64,000 nt of DNA from Dokdonella sp. (GTDB taxonomy: Bacteria > Pseudomonadota > Gammaproteobacteria > Xanthomonadales > Rhodanobacteraceae). Positions 1-9,947 of this stretch are shown one piece after another. Under the pieces are notes generated by a model, which had not been told where the DNA came from, made no database searches, and saw only the letters and a program-made list of their open reading frames with translations. Each line of letters opens with the position of its first letter. Positions within the stretch are counted from its first letter, which is position 1. Position numbers and translations under genes: made by a program. The DNA lies in assembly GCA_019634795.1 (NCBI GenBank), contig JAHCAR010000004.1, forward strand, positions 124,001 to 188,000. Direction: 5' to 3'.

Positions 1-62
1 ACCAGCAGGATGGCCAGCCGCCGGGGATCGGGTGACTCGGGAAACGCAAGAAAACGCGACAT
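1..62 (-). CDS. Possible 5' end of a leftward gene, partial
   Basis: Reading leftwards from an ATG at 62, an open frame of 20 codons (beginning MSRFLAFPESPDPRR) runs off the left edge of the window. It would be divergent from the gene at 210, which is a sensible arrangement for the intervening 147 bases. No clear Shine-Dalgarno sequence precedes the ATG and only 20 residues are visible, so no family can be named. It may be a chance open frame. Confidence 0.3.
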   Translation of the reverse strand, partial: MSRFLAFPESPDPRRLAILL

Positions 63-116
63 GCCAGGCAGTGGTCCCGACGCAGTGGAGGGATCGCAGG
101 GAAAAACTCCAAGGCC

Positions 117-144
117 TTGTCGGCGCAGCGAAAAATGCTAGACT
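117..144 (+). promoter_or_regulatory. Candidate sigma-70 promoter for the 210 gene
   Basis: TTGTCG at 117-122 and TAGACT at 139-144 are separated by 16 bases. This would start transcription near 150, about 60 bases ahead of the ATG at 210. Both hexamers match four of six consensus positions, so this is a reasonable but unproven assignment. Confidence 0.35.
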
Positions 145-209
145 CAGACCCGCCTCGCCGGCAACGGAGAGGCTGACGATTACCAATAACATAACAAAGA
201 AACGCCGCC

Positions 210-1160
210 ATGCGCATGCGTGCCTGCCTCACCGCAGCTGTGCTTCTGATCGCCCCGTTTTCGCCAGCCATGGCGCAAACGGTCGGCTATGGGCTGGCGT
301 TCGATGAACTCTACCGGATCGACCTCTCAGCTCGTCAGGCAAGCTATGTCGGCCAGGCCGGCAACTTCGCCGGGCAACCGTTCGGATTCCTCAAGGGACT
401 GACATTCGGGCCCGGGAATACGCTCTACGCCGTTTCCGACAGCCTGAGCCAGAAGCCGCTGGTCACCATCAACACGACCTCAGGCGCAGCTTCCTATGTT
501 GCAGCCCTGAACCTGACCGGCGGGACCGGACAATTCAATTCACTCGACTTCGGCGCCGCCTTCACCTGCGACGGCCAAATGTGGTTGTCCTCCGCGACCG
601 CCGGAAAACTCTGGAAAGTGTCGCCTTCGAACGGTGCAACCACCGTGGTCGGCGATCTTGGCCAGACGGTTACCGGCCTCGCGGCGAGGGGAAACGAGCT
701 GTTCGGCGCCGGTGGCCGCGGCAACAACAGCCTGTACCGGATCGACACGGCGACCGGAGCGGCACAGCTGATCGGCGGTTTTGGTGCAGCGAACAGTGGC
801 TGGATCAGTTCGATTTCGATGAATTTCGATGCAGCCGGCGTGCTGTGGGCGGTATTCAACTACCTCCCGCCTGCACCCGGTGGAAGCACCCTGACCGACT
901 GGAGCGATCTGGCCACGATCGATCCGACCACCGGTGCGGCGACCGTACTGGGTCCGATCACCGGGCCCGAAAGCCTGCGCGGCATCGGCTTGTCCGGCTT
1001 CGCGCTTGGTCCCACTCCCTGTGCCGCGCCACCGCCTGACGGCGGCAATGGACCTTCGGCGGCACTGCCTTCGACGTCGAATTGGAGTCTTCTGCTGCTC
1101 CTGCTGCTGACCGTCATTTTCGCCGGCTGGCGCCTCGGCGCCGCAAAGCAAAGGCCCTGA
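210..1160 (+). CDS. Exported beta-propeller-like protein with an IPTL-CTERM-like tail
   Basis: The 316-residue product starts with a signal peptide (MRMRACLTAAVLL to about AMAQ, residue 22). Its body has loosely repeated units of the type L-Y-R-I-D with T-G-A-A, as in DUF4394-like or NHL/beta-propeller secreted proteins. The C-terminus (residues 285-316) reads LPSTSNW, then a run of leucines forming a membrane segment, then a basic end. That order resembles the IPTL-CTERM and PEP-CTERM sorting signals (a PxxxxW-type motif, membrane helix, basic cluster), although the motif is degenerate. The inference is a surface or exopolysaccharide-associated protein processed by an exosortase-like system. 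No exosortase gene is in the window. Confidence 0.75.
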   Translation: MRMRACLTAAVLLIAPFSPAMAQTVGYGLAFDELYRIDLSARQASYVGQAGNFAGQPFGFLKGLTFGPGNTLYAVSDSLSQKPLVTINTTSGAASYVAALNLTGGTGQFNSLDFGAAFTCDGQMWLSSATAGKLWKVSPSNGATTVVGDLGQTVTGLAARGNELFGAGGRGNNSLYRIDTATGAAQLIGGFGAANSGWISSISMNFDAAGVLWAVFNYLPPAPGGSTLTDWSDLATIDPTTGAATVLGPITGPESLRGIGLSGFALGPTPCAAPPPDGGNGPSAALPSTSNWSLLLLLLLTVIFAGWRLGAAKQRP

Positions 1161-1365
1161 ATCGCATCGATCCCTGAATCCGGCAGGGCGGATGGCCGGC
1201 TGCCGGCCGTTCCGATTGCGCGAATCGCCACCACACTGCACCGGCGCCCCCCATCGCCGCGACGGGAAGAAGTCGAACGTCGTCGCCGGGGCCGTCGAGT
1301 CCTTCATCGCAGACTCAGGTTCACCTGCTAGCGTGCTCCGGTTGACCCAGCCCCGGAGTTCCCCG

Positions 1366-2043
1366 ATGCGCCTGACGATCCGCCTCGCTTCTGCCCTTCT
1401 CCTGCTCTGCGCCAGCGTCGCGCAGGCTGCCGAGCCACCGCTCAAGCGCGCCGAAAACGCGGTCCGTGTGCTCGGCGAAATCATGCAGGCGCCCGACAAG
1501 GCGATTCCGCGCGATCTGCTCCAGGCCGCACATGCCATCGTCGTCGTTCCGGACGTGCTCAAGGCCGGATTCGTCATCGGCGGGCGTCGCGGCGAGGGCC
1601 TGATGTCGGTCAAGACCCGCGACGGGGTCTGGTCGAATCCGAGCTTCGTCAACCTGACCGGCGGCAGCGTCGGCTTCCAGGCCGGCGTGTCCTCGACCGA
1701 CGTGGTCCTCGTGTTTCGCACCGAGCGCGGCGTCGACTCGATCGTGCACGGCAAGTTCACCCTTGGTGCCGATGCCTCGGCCGCCGCCGGTCCGGTCGGC
1801 CGCACCGCCCAGGCATCGACCGATGCGCAGCTCAAGGCAGAGATCTATTCCTATTCCAGGGCCCGTGGCCTGTTCGCCGGGGTCGCCCTCGACGGCTCGG
1901 TGCTGTCGATCGACAACGACAGCAACCAGCTGATTTTCGGCGAGGGTGTGACACCGCGACGCATCTTCGAAGGTGGGGTCAGCAATGTGCCAGACGTCAT
2001 TGTCGAGTTTCGCGACCGCCTTGAGGAGTACACTGCGCGCTAG
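1366..2043 (+). CDS. Ysc84/SYLF-domain lipid-binding protein
   Basis: The 225-residue product has a signal peptide (MRLTIRLASALLLLCASVAQAA) followed by a full-length SYLF (Ysc84, formerly DUF500) domain. Landmarks are the AIVVVPDVLKAGFVIGGRRG segment, the VVLVFRTERG strand and the TDAQLKAEIYSYSRARGLFAG segment. The family binds phosphoinositides in eukaryotes. Bacterial members are periplasmic or secreted proteins of unclear role. The ATG at 1366 is chosen over an in-frame start at 1192 because it gives a proper signal peptide and is preceded by GGAG at seven bases. It lies 127 bases upstream of tatA and is probably a separate unit. Confidence 0.85.
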   Translation: MRLTIRLASALLLLCASVAQAAEPPLKRAENAVRVLGEIMQAPDKAIPRDLLQAAHAIVVVPDVLKAGFVIGGRRGEGLMSVKTRDGVWSNPSFVNLTGGSVGFQAGVSSTDVVLVFRTERGVDSIVHGKFTLGADASAAAGPVGRTAQASTDAQLKAEIYSYSRARGLFAGVALDGSVLSIDNDSNQLIFGEGVTPRRIFEGGVSNVPDVIVEFRDRLEEYTAR

Positions 2044-2170
2044 TCCGGTGCGTTTTCGAACGCGCCAACAGCGAAGCAGCGACGCGAGACCCGCCATCGA
2101 AGCCCACGTCGGATGACGGCTGTCTGCTTCGAACCGGTGTTATCGCAGACGCATCAACGGAGTATTCAAC

Positions 2171-2401
2171 ATGGGTGGTTTCAGCATCTGGCATTGGCTC
2201 ATTGTCCTGGTCATCGTCGCGCTGGTGTTCGGCACCAAGAAGTTGCGCAATATCGGTGAAGACATGGGCTCGGCCATCAAGAGTTTCCGCAAGGGCATGC
2301 AGGAAGGCGACGAACCGTCGAAGCCGTCCGAACTGAAGGCCGATCCGCCGGAATCCGCGAAAACGGCCAGCGAATCCGACAAGGACCGCGTCGAGCGCTG
2401 A
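2171..2401 (+). CDS. tatA: Sec-independent protein translocase subunit TatA
   Basis: This 76-residue protein polymerises around the TatBC receptor and forms the passage for folded, twin-arginine-signal proteins across the inner membrane. One N-terminal transmembrane helix (residues about 5-20) is followed by the FGTKKL hinge, an amphipathic helix ([19 protein letters not shown]) and a charged, flexible tail, the standard TatA layout and size. A GGAG sits nine bases before the ATG. It is the first gene of tatA-tatB-tatC, four bases ahead of tatB. The FGTKKL hinge, rather than LGPERLP, separates it from TatB. Confidence 0.96.
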   Translation: MGGFSIWHWLIVLVIVALVFGTKKLRNIGEDMGSAIKSFRKGMQEGDEPSKPSELKADPPESAKTASESDKDRVER

Positions 2402-2404
2402 TCC

Positions 2405-2707
2405 ATGTTCGATCTGAGCTTTGCCGAACTGGCCCTGATCGCCGTGGTCGCCCTGCTCGTGCTCGGTCCGGAGCGGTTGCCGGGCGTGGCGCGCACCGCC
2501 GGCGCCCTGCTGCGCCGCTTGCGCAACAGCTGGCAGGGCGTGCGCTCGGAAATCGAGCGCGAGCTGGCCGCCGAAGACATCAAGCGCAGCATCCGCGAAA
2601 CCGCCCGCAGCGTCGATCTGCGCGCGGATATCGAGTCGGCCGGCGAGCAGATCCGCAAGGCGGCAAGCGAGACCACCGACAAGCCCTCCGCCGATGAGCC
2701 ACGCTGA
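2405..2707 (+). CDS. tatB: Sec-independent protein translocase subunit TatB
   Basis: The 100-residue TatB forms the substrate-receptor complex with TatC. The N-terminal membrane helix (residues about 5-20) ends in LGPERLP, the TatB-type hinge, followed by a long amphipathic helix rich in R, E and L and a short acidic tail. It is shorter than the E. coli protein (171 residues) but in the usual range for this order. The gene starts four bases after tatA, has only a weak Shine-Dalgarno of its own, and overlaps tatC by 14 bases, which indicates translational coupling within tatABC. Confidence 0.95.
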   Translation: MFDLSFAELALIAVVALLVLGPERLPGVARTAGALLRRLRNSWQGVRSEIERELAAEDIKRSIRETARSVDLRADIESAGEQIRKAASETTDKPSADEPR

Positions 2708-3458
2708 CAACAACGGGGACGCCGAGCAATCGTTCCTGTCCCACCTGGTCGAGTTGCGCGCGCGCCTGCTCAAGGCGGTGGCGGCGGTCCTGCTCGTGCT
2801 GGTCGCCCTGATTCCGCTCGCCAACAAGCTTTATGCCTGGCTGGCCAAGCCCCTGCTCGAGCACTTGCCGGCCGGCGGTGCAATGATCGCCACCGACGTC
2901 GCCTCGCCGTTCTTCGCACCGCTCAAGCTGGCCTTCTTCGTCGCCCTGTTCCTGGCCATGCCGTTCATCCTGTACCAGTTGTGGGCCTTCGTATCGCCCG
3001 GCCTGTACAGGCACGAGCGTCGTCTCGCGGTACCCCTGCTCGCCTCGTCGGTCCTGCTGTTCTACATCGGCTGCGCATTCGCCTATTTCCTCGTCCTGCC
3101 GGCGATCTTCACCTTCATGACCAGCATCGCCCCCGAGGGCGTCGCGGTGATGCCGGATATCAGCCGATTCCTCGATTTCGCCCTGGTCCTGTTCCTTGCC
3201 TTCGGCTTCTGCTTCGAGGTCCCGGTAGCGCTGGTCATCCTCGTCGCGATCGGCGTGACCACGCCCGAGCAGCTGGTCAAGAGCCGCCCCTACACGATCG
3301 TCGGCGCCTTCGTCGTGGCCGCGGTATTGACACCGCCTGACGTGATCTCGCAGCTCCTGCTCGCGATTCCGATGTGCCTGCTCTACGAACTCGGCATCGT
3401 CGCCGCCCGCCTGGCGGCCCGACGCGAATCCGGCGAGGAACACACGCCGGCCGCCTGA
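2694..3458 (+). CDS. tatC: Sec-independent protein translocase subunit TatC
   Basis: The 254-residue polytopic membrane protein recognises twin-arginine signal peptides. Six hydrophobic segments are visible. The cytoplasmic N-terminus carries the FLSHLVELRARLLKA signature of TatC, the first periplasmic loop region reads SPFFAPLKLAFF, and the conserved glutamate sits in FGFCFEVPVAL. It ends in a basic, hydrophilic tail. The start lies inside tatB, giving a 14-base overlap and coupled translation. This is the last gene of the operon; the next gene is convergent. Confidence 0.97.
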   Translation: MSHADNNGDAEQSFLSHLVELRARLLKAVAAVLLVLVALIPLANKLYAWLAKPLLEHLPAGGAMIATDVASPFFAPLKLAFFVALFLAMPFILYQLWAFVSPGLYRHERRLAVPLLASSVLLFYIGCAFAYFLVLPAIFTFMTSIAPEGVAVMPDISRFLDFALVLFLAFGFCFEVPVALVILVAIGVTTPEQLVKSRPYTIVGAFVVAAVLTPPDVISQLLLAIPMCLLYELGIVAARLAARRESGEEHTPAA

Positions 3459-3492
3459 CGGGACCGCCTTGCCGCTTGCCGTGGCCCGCGGT

Positions 3493-4254
3493 TCAGGCCT
3501 GCGCGGGCGGTTCCGCAGCCGCCGCGCCGGCGCCGACCTGCTGACAGGCCAGATAGAGGCCGCAGGCCGCGGTCGGAACGAGCACCGTGCTGACCAGCAG
3601 GCTGCCGAGGAAGCTCAGCACCGAAAGCACGACGGCCAGCACGATGAAGCCGAGCATCAGTACGCCGACGAAAACCAGGTAGGCGCCGATGTTGGCCAGG
3701 CAGTCGCGAAAGCTCTGTTTCATCGCCGCCATCGGCTCGGCGCCTTCGAGCATCACCCGCGGAATGGCGAAGAACTGCAATGCATAGACGGCCAGCGCGA
3801 CGGCAATCATGAGCGGGACCAGGATCAGCGCGCCGGCGCCGAGGGCGCCGACGATGGCGGCCGGGGAACCGCTGCTGACCGACGACAGGCCGCCACCGAG
3901 CAGGGCGCCACCGAGGAAAATGATCAGCAGGACGAAGATCAGCACGGCACCGGCAATGCTCGGCAGGCACAGCATGATCATCGGTCCGAGCTTGCCCGGC
4001 TCGTTGAAGGCCCGGAACAGCTGCGGAATTTCCGCATTCCTGCCCTGTTCCTGCTCGTGCGCGGCATAGATGATGCCCCCGTACAGGGCCGGCCCGAGGA
4101 TGACCGTGACCAGGCCGCCGAGCAGCGGCACGATGCCGATGGCGGCCACGATCAGGCCCATGACCAGGAAGGCCGCCGGATTGCGCAGGATGCGCTGGAA
4201 GGCTCCGCTGATCCATTCGATTCCGCTGCCTGCGGACACTGACTTCGCGTTCAT
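3493..4254 (-). CDS. BPSS1780-family integral membrane protein
   Basis: The 253-residue protein has about five or six hydrophobic segments separated by short loops, with Gly/Ala-rich helices and the conserved stretch FFAIPRVMLEGAEPMAAMKQSFRDCLANIGAYLVF. This pattern matches the BPSS1780 family of proteobacterial membrane proteins, whose function is not established. It is convergent with tatC (34 bases between stop codons) and divergent from the 71-residue protein at 4441. No enzymatic residues can be pointed out. Confidence 0.8.
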   Translation of the reverse strand: MNAKSVSAGSGIEWISGAFQRILRNPAAFLVMGLIVAAIGIVPLLGGLVTVILGPALYGGIIYAAHEQEQGRNAEIPQLFRAFNEPGKLGPMIMLCLPSIAGAVLIFVLLIIFLGGALLGGGLSSVSSGSPAAIVGALGAGALILVPLMIAVALAVYALQFFAIPRVMLEGAEPMAAMKQSFRDCLANIGAYLVFVGVLMLGFIVLAVVLSVLSFLGSLLVSTVLVPTAACGLYLACQQVGAGAAAAEPPAQA

Positions 4255-4440
4255 GTTCGGATCCTCGACTGGGGGAGACGATCGCTGCGTGCGCTGGGCG
4301 CACAGGGATATTCACAAAATCTTACCGGGACCAACCGATGACACATTTATTCCATGCCACAAAGACGTTACACTTGTAGCCGTGGCGAAAAAGGATTTCG
4401 TCGCACATGATTATTTATCTCTGTCCCTAAGGGGGAAACC

Positions 4441-4656
4441 ATGGCTACCAAGAAGAAAGAAGTTCAACACGATGACGCGCGCGACGCCAGTCTTCGCGTC
4501 TCCAAGCGCATGCGCGACAGCCTCAAGGCGACGGCTGCCGTCATGGGCCGTCCGCTCTATGACGTCACCAACGAAGCGATCAACAGCTACCTGTCCAATA
4601 TCAAGCTCGGCGACCCGCTGCAAGCGATTCGCCGCGGCGCGCGCGGACGCAAGTAG
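4441..4656 (+). CDS. Small ribbon-helix-helix-like protein
   Basis: The 71-residue basic protein starts with a lysine-rich segment, then SLRVSKRMRDSLKATAAVMGRPLYDVTNEAINSYL. This looks like one beta strand followed by two helices, the arrangement of Arc/CopG ribbon-helix-helix DNA-binding proteins. The tail (RRGARGRK) is strongly basic. AAGGGGG lies a few bases before the ATG. The 180-base upstream region is clearly richer in A and T than its surroundings, as expected for a promoter. A role as a small transcription regulator or nucleoid protein is an inference. No toxin partner is adjacent. Confidence 0.72.
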   Translation: MATKKKEVQHDDARDASLRVSKRMRDSLKATAAVMGRPLYDVTNEAINSYLSNIKLGDPLQAIRRGARGRK

Positions 4657-4707
4657 GGCTTCAAGCGCTCGACGGTAGCCTTCGTTACCGACCTGCGTTT
4701 CTCGAAC

Positions 4708-4745
4708 ACGACCGGCCCATCCGCCCCTGCGGATGGTCCGGTCGT
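4708..4745 (+). terminator. Candidate rho-independent terminator
   Basis: The arms 4708-4724 and 4729-4745 form a 17-base-pair stem with one mismatch and a CCCT loop, 50 bases after the stop of the small ribbon-helix-helix gene. The following TTTG is a short U-tract, so termination may be incomplete. The hairpin also lies downstream of the convergent secretion ATPase gene and could serve both. Confidence 0.5.
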
Positions 4746-4854
4746 TTGCGTTGGGCGGCACGGATACCGCAAGGAGCCGTGCAAGCCATGGGCCGCTTCG
4801 GTAACGCAACGGTCAGGCCGCAAGCCGGATGTTCCCGGCTCGCCCCGGCACCGG

Positions 4855-6696
4855 CTATTCGACCGGCGGCAATACGTTCATGACTTCGCGCAGCGTGGTC
4901 ACGCCGCGCGCCACCTGGGCCGCCGCGGAAACCCGCAGCGGGCGCATGCCTTCGGCCAATGCCGTCTGGCTGACCCGGGCGAGGTCCATGTCCGGCTGGA
5001 TCAGGGCCCGCAATGGCGCCGTGATGCGCATCATTTCGTAGATGCCGGTGCGCCCCTGGAAGCCGGTCTTGCGGCACTCGAGGCAGCCCTTCGGGCCATA
5101 GGTCGTTTCGGGCAGCGGCAGGTTCCAGCGATGCGTCATCGCCGCCCAGCCGCGTTCATCGAGCGCCACCTCGACCTTGCAATGGGCACACAAGGTGCGC
5201 ACCAGGCGCTGCGCGACGACGCCGGTCAGGGTCGATTGCAGCAGGTAGTTCGGTACGCCGAGATCGAGCAGCCGGGTCAGGGCGCTCGGCGCGTCGTTCG
5301 TATGCAGCGTCGAAAGCACCAGATGCCCGGTCAACGAGGCCTGCACGGCCATCTGCGCAGTCTCGAGGTCGCGGATTTCGCCGACCATGATGATGTCCGG
5401 ATCCTGGCGCATCAGGGTGCGCACGCCGGCCGCGAAATCGAGGTCGATCGCGTTGTGCACCTGCATCTGGTTGAACTCGGGACTGACCATCTCGATCGGG
5501 TCCTCGACCGTGCAGACGTTGAGGTCCGGCGTCGCCAGCACCTTCAGCGTCGAATACAGGGTCGTCGTCTTGCCCGATCCGGTCGGGCCGGTCACCAGCA
5601 CGATGCCGTGCGGACGCTCTACCATCTCGCGCCAGGTCTTTTCCTCCTCGCTGGTGAAGCCGAGCTGGCGGAACTCCTTGACCACGATGTCAGGGTCGAA
5701 GATGCGCATGACGATCTTTTCGCCGAAGGCCGTCGGCATGCTCGACAGGCGCAGTTCGACCTCGCGCCCGCCGGGCGAGCGGGTCTTGATGCGGCCATCC
5801 TGCGGCCGGCGCTTTTCGGCCACATCCATGCGACCGAGGATCTTGATGCGCGAGGTCACCGCGGTCATGACCGGGGTCGGCAGCTCGAACACCTTGTGCA
5901 TGACGCCGTCGATGCGGAAGCGGATCAGGCTGGTGTCGCGGCGCGGTTCGAGGTGGATGTCCGAAGCGCGCTGCTCGAAGGCGTACTGCAGCAGCCAGTC
6001 GACGATGTGCACGACATGGCGATCGTCGACGCCGAGTTCGCCGGTCTTGCCGAGCTCGACCAGTTGCTCGAAATTGAGCAGGGCCGAGCCGTCGCCGGCT
6101 TCGGCCTTGGCATCCTTGGCCCGCTGGATCGAGCGCTGCACGCCCCACCATTCGGTCAGGAAGCGGCTGATGTCGATCGGGCTGGCGACCATGCGCTGGA
6201 TGTCGCGGCGCAGGATGTGGCCAAGATCCGCCATCCAGCGCGTATCGAACGGTTCCGAGGTGGCGAACACGACCTGCAGCTGGCTGACCGCGACCGGCAG
6301 GATCCGGTAGCGCAGGGCATAGGCGTGGCTGACCACCTGGGTCACTGCGGGTACGTCGATCTTCATCGGATCGATCTTCAGGTACGGCAGGCGCGCGCGG
6401 TTGGCCAGCCACTGGGTCAGCACCTCGAGACTGAGCGGCTTGCCCGGATCGCGCGCATCCTCGAGTTTCAGGTTGGCGACCAGGATCAGCGGATGCAGTT
6501 CGAGCTTGCCGCGCGCCGTGCGTGCGTCGGCGCGCACGCGGCGCAGATCGGGCTCGGTGATGACCCCGTCGGCGAGCAGGGCGGCCAGGGTTTCGTCGAG
6601 GTCGATGCGATGGTGCAGGCCCAGTTGCGACGCCTGCGCCGGGCTGCCCGCCGCGGATTTCCCGACGTTTTCAGGTCGCACCGGTTGGGTTGCCAT
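4855..6696 (-). CDS. GspE/PilB-type secretion or pilus assembly ATPase
   Basis: This 613-residue cytoplasmic AAA-type ATPase drives subunit polymerisation in type II secretion or type IV pilus machines. An N-terminal MshEN/GspE-N-like region (about 30-185) is followed by the PilB/GspE core. Visible motifs are the Walker A GPTGSGKT (370-377), the Asp box around VEDPIE (398-402), the Walker B IIMVGEIRD (435-443), the His box STLHTNDA (462-469) and four zinc-type cysteines (503, 506, 538, 541). All catalytic elements are intact. It stands alone, with no pilin or secretin nearby. A GspF-type partner is at 60152, 55 kb away. It is divergent from glyQ. Whether it serves a pilus or secretion is not decidable here. 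Confidence 0.9.
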   Translation of the reverse strand: MATQPVRPENVGKSAAGSPAQASQLGLHHRIDLDETLAALLADGVITEPDLRRVRADARTARGKLELHPLILVANLKLEDARDPGKPLSLEVLTQWLANRARLPYLKIDPMKIDVPAVTQVVSHAYALRYRILPVAVSQLQVVFATSEPFDTRWMADLGHILRRDIQRMVASPIDISRFLTEWWGVQRSIQRAKDAKAEAGDGSALLNFEQLVELGKTGELGVDDRHVVHIVDWLLQYAFEQRASDIHLEPRRDTSLIRFRIDGVMHKVFELPTPVMTAVTSRIKILGRMDVAEKRRPQDGRIKTRSPGGREVELRLSSMPTAFGEKIVMRIFDPDIVVKEFRQLGFTSEEEKTWREMVERPHGIVLVTGPTGSGKTTTLYSTLKVLATPDLNVCTVEDPIEMVSPEFNQMQVHNAIDLDFAAGVRTLMRQDPDIIMVGEIRDLETAQMAVQASLTGHLVLSTLHTNDAPSALTRLLDLGVPNYLLQSTLTGVVAQRLVRTLCAHCKVEVALDERGWAAMTHRWNLPLPETTYGPKGCLECRKTGFQGRTGIYEMMRITAPLRALIQPDMDLARVSQTALAEGMRPLRVSAAAQVARGVTTLREVMNVLPPVE

Positions 6697-6730
6697 GCCG
6701 CAGCGATCCTCGAATGGGGTGACGGGCCGT

Positions 6731-6736
6731 TATACT
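6731..6736 (+). promoter_or_regulatory. Candidate -10 element of the glyQS promoter
   Basis: TATACT at 6731-6736 lies 22 bases before the GTG start of glyQ and 34 before the alternative ATG. No convincing -35 hexamer stands 16-18 bases upstream. This short leader leaves no room for a riboswitch or T-box. Confidence 0.45.
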
Positions 6737-6758
6737 AGCGCGCTTTTCCGCCGCTACC

Positions 6759-7672
<914 letters not shown>

Positions 7673-7676
<4 letters not shown>

Positions 7677-9841
7677 ATCCGGCAACCCGACACGAGTCCC
7701 TGCTGATCGAGATCGGCACCGAGGAACTGCCGCCGAAGGCACTCGACACCCTGGCCACGGCCTTAGCCAGCGGCGTAGCCGAAGGCCTGGCCCGCACCGG
7801 CGTGGCCATCGATGCGGACAGCGTGCGCAGCTACTGCTCGCCGCGGCGCCTCGCCGTACACATCGCCAACGTCGCCACCGAGCAGCCGGACCAGGCCATC
7901 GAGCGGCGCGGCCCGGCGCTCAGCGCCGGACTCGATGCCGCCGGCAATCCGACTCGCGCCCTCAGCGGCTTCGCGGCCAGTTGCGGAGTCGATGTGGCTG
8001 CGCTGGAACGTCTCGAGACCGACAAGGGCGCCTGGTTCGTGCATCGCGCGGTGCAGCGCGGCCAGCCGACCGCGGCCCTGCTTCCGGCGATCGTCGAGGA
8101 GGCGCTCAAGGCCCTGCCGATTCCGAAGCCGATGCGCTGGGGCAACCATGCCCATTCATTCGTGCGCCCGGTCCACTGGCTGCTCATGCTGCACGGCGCC
8201 GACGTGATCGAAGCCAGCCTGTTCGGCTTGGCCAGCGGACGCCAGTCGCGCGGGCACCGTTTCCACCACGCCGGTCCGGTCCACGTCGCCGATGCCGACT
8301 CCTGGCTCGACGCATTGCGCGCGGCGAAGGTGTTGGCCGATCCAGCCGAGCGCCGCCGGCGTATCGTCGACGAGGTCGGCCGCGTCGCCGGCGAGACCGG
8401 CGGCACGCCGCGCCTGTCCGCCGATCTGCTCGACGAAATCGCCAACCTGACCGAGTGGCCGGTGGCGATCGCCTGCGCCTTCGACCGCGAGTTCCTCGAG
8501 GTGCCGCAGGAAGCGCTGGTCATGACCATGGAATCGAACCAGAAATTCGTTCCGGTCTTCGATGCCGCCGGCCGGCTCAGCGAGCACTTCATCGGCGTTG
8601 CCAACATCGAATCGAAGGACCCGGCCGAAATCCGCAAGGGCTACGAGCGCGTGATCCGGCCGCGCTTCGCCGACGCCAAGTTCTTCTACGACGAGGACCG
8701 CAAGCAGGGCCTCGCCTCGTTCCAGGATTCGCTGAAGTCGGTCACCTACCAGCAGTCGCTCGGCAGCGTCTGGGACAAGAGCGTCCGCGTTGCCGAACTC
8801 GCCCGCATCATCGCCAACCGGGTCGGTGCCGATGCGGCGCTGGCCACGCGCGCCGCGGCCTTGTCCAAGTGTGACCTGATGTCGCGCATGGTCGGCGAAT
8901 TTCCCGAGCTGCAGGGCGTCATGGGTCGCTACTACGCCAGCCAGGGCAATCCGCGCGAATCCGCCGAGGTCGCCGAGGCGCTCGATGAGTTCTACCGGCC
9001 GCGACATGCCGGCGACGCGATCGCCTCGAGTCCGATCGGCCGGGTCCTCGCCGTGGCCGAGCGCCTCGATACGCTGGCCGGCATCTTCGCCGTCGGCATG
9101 AAGCCGAGCGGCAACAAGGATCCGTTTGCCTTGCGTCGGGCCGCCCTCGGACTCGCACGAACGCTGATCGAGGCCAGGCTCGACCTCGACCTCAAGGCGC
9201 ACCTGGCCGAAGCGCTTGCGGCCCTGCCCGAGTCGGCCCTGGCGGCCGGACTCGGCAAGGGCAAGGATGGCCAGGCGCCCGAACTCGATGCGGGCCGGCG
9301 CCGTTCCGCACTGGCGGCCGAGCTCTACGAGTTCATCGTCGATCGATTGCGCGGTTACTACGCCGAGCAAGGCATGACCGGAGAAGTATTCGAAGCCGTG
9401 CGCGCGCTGTCGCCCGCTTCGCTGCTCGATTTCGACCGCCGGCTGCATGCGGTCGTGCAATTCGCGACCCTGCCCGAGGCGCAGTCGCTGGCGGCGGCCA
9501 ACAAGCGCATCGGCAACATCCTGCGCCAGGCCGGCGACAGCGGCCATGCCGCACTCGATCCGTCCCTGCTCGAATCGGACGCCGAGCGCGAGCTCGTGGG
9601 CGCCGTCGAACAGGCCGAAGCGAGCGGCGACCCGTTGATCGCGGCCGGCGACTACGTCGGTTTGCTGGCAACACTCGCCGCGCTGCGCGATCCGGTCGAC
9701 CACTACTTCGACAATGTCATGGTCATGGCCGATGACGAAGGCGTTCGGCGCAACCGGCTGGCCCTGCTCGCGAGGATCCGCTCGATGTTCCTGCGCGTCG
9801 CCGATGTTTCGATGCTGCCGGCCGCCGGCGCGGGATCCTGA
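7673..9841 (+). CDS. glyS: Glycyl-tRNA synthetase beta subunit
   Basis: The 722-residue beta subunit contains the tRNA-binding and HD-like regions and is needed for charging by GlyQ. It opens with [15 protein letters not shown], the family signature, and contains [26 protein letters not shown] and the [24 protein letters not shown] segment. A DALR-type anticodon-binding domain occupies roughly the last 100 residues. The ATG at 7673 overlaps the glyQ stop by four bases. The frame is open far upstream of this ATG inside glyQ, but that extension is not real. Confidence 0.97.
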
Positions 9842-9907
9842 TCCGCGAAATGGGCGGGTCGCGCCGGCATGAGCAGGAGCCGACGAGGATCGCGTAAACT
9901 TCGCAGA

Positions 9908-9927
9908 AGCCCGGTCTGAACCGGGCT
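9908..9927 (+). other. Perfect hairpin between glyS and the FHA-GGDEF gene
   Basis: AGCCCGGT, CTGA and ACCGGGCT make an eight-base-pair perfect stem with a four-base loop, 66 bases after glyS. No run of T follows, so it is not a standard rho-independent terminator. It lies in the leader of the next gene and could be a processing or attenuation element. Confidence 0.35.
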
Positions 9928-9947
9928 CGGCGCAGCAAAGACAGGGG

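Noticed and set aside
32..307. 91-codon plus-strand frame overlapping the first gene
   Set aside because: It overlaps the signal-peptide region of the better supported gene at 210 in another frame and has no domain or start signal.
6697..6758. T-box or glycine riboswitch in front of glyQS
   Set aside because: The space between the divergent genes is only 62 bases and the predicted leader about 20, too short for either element.
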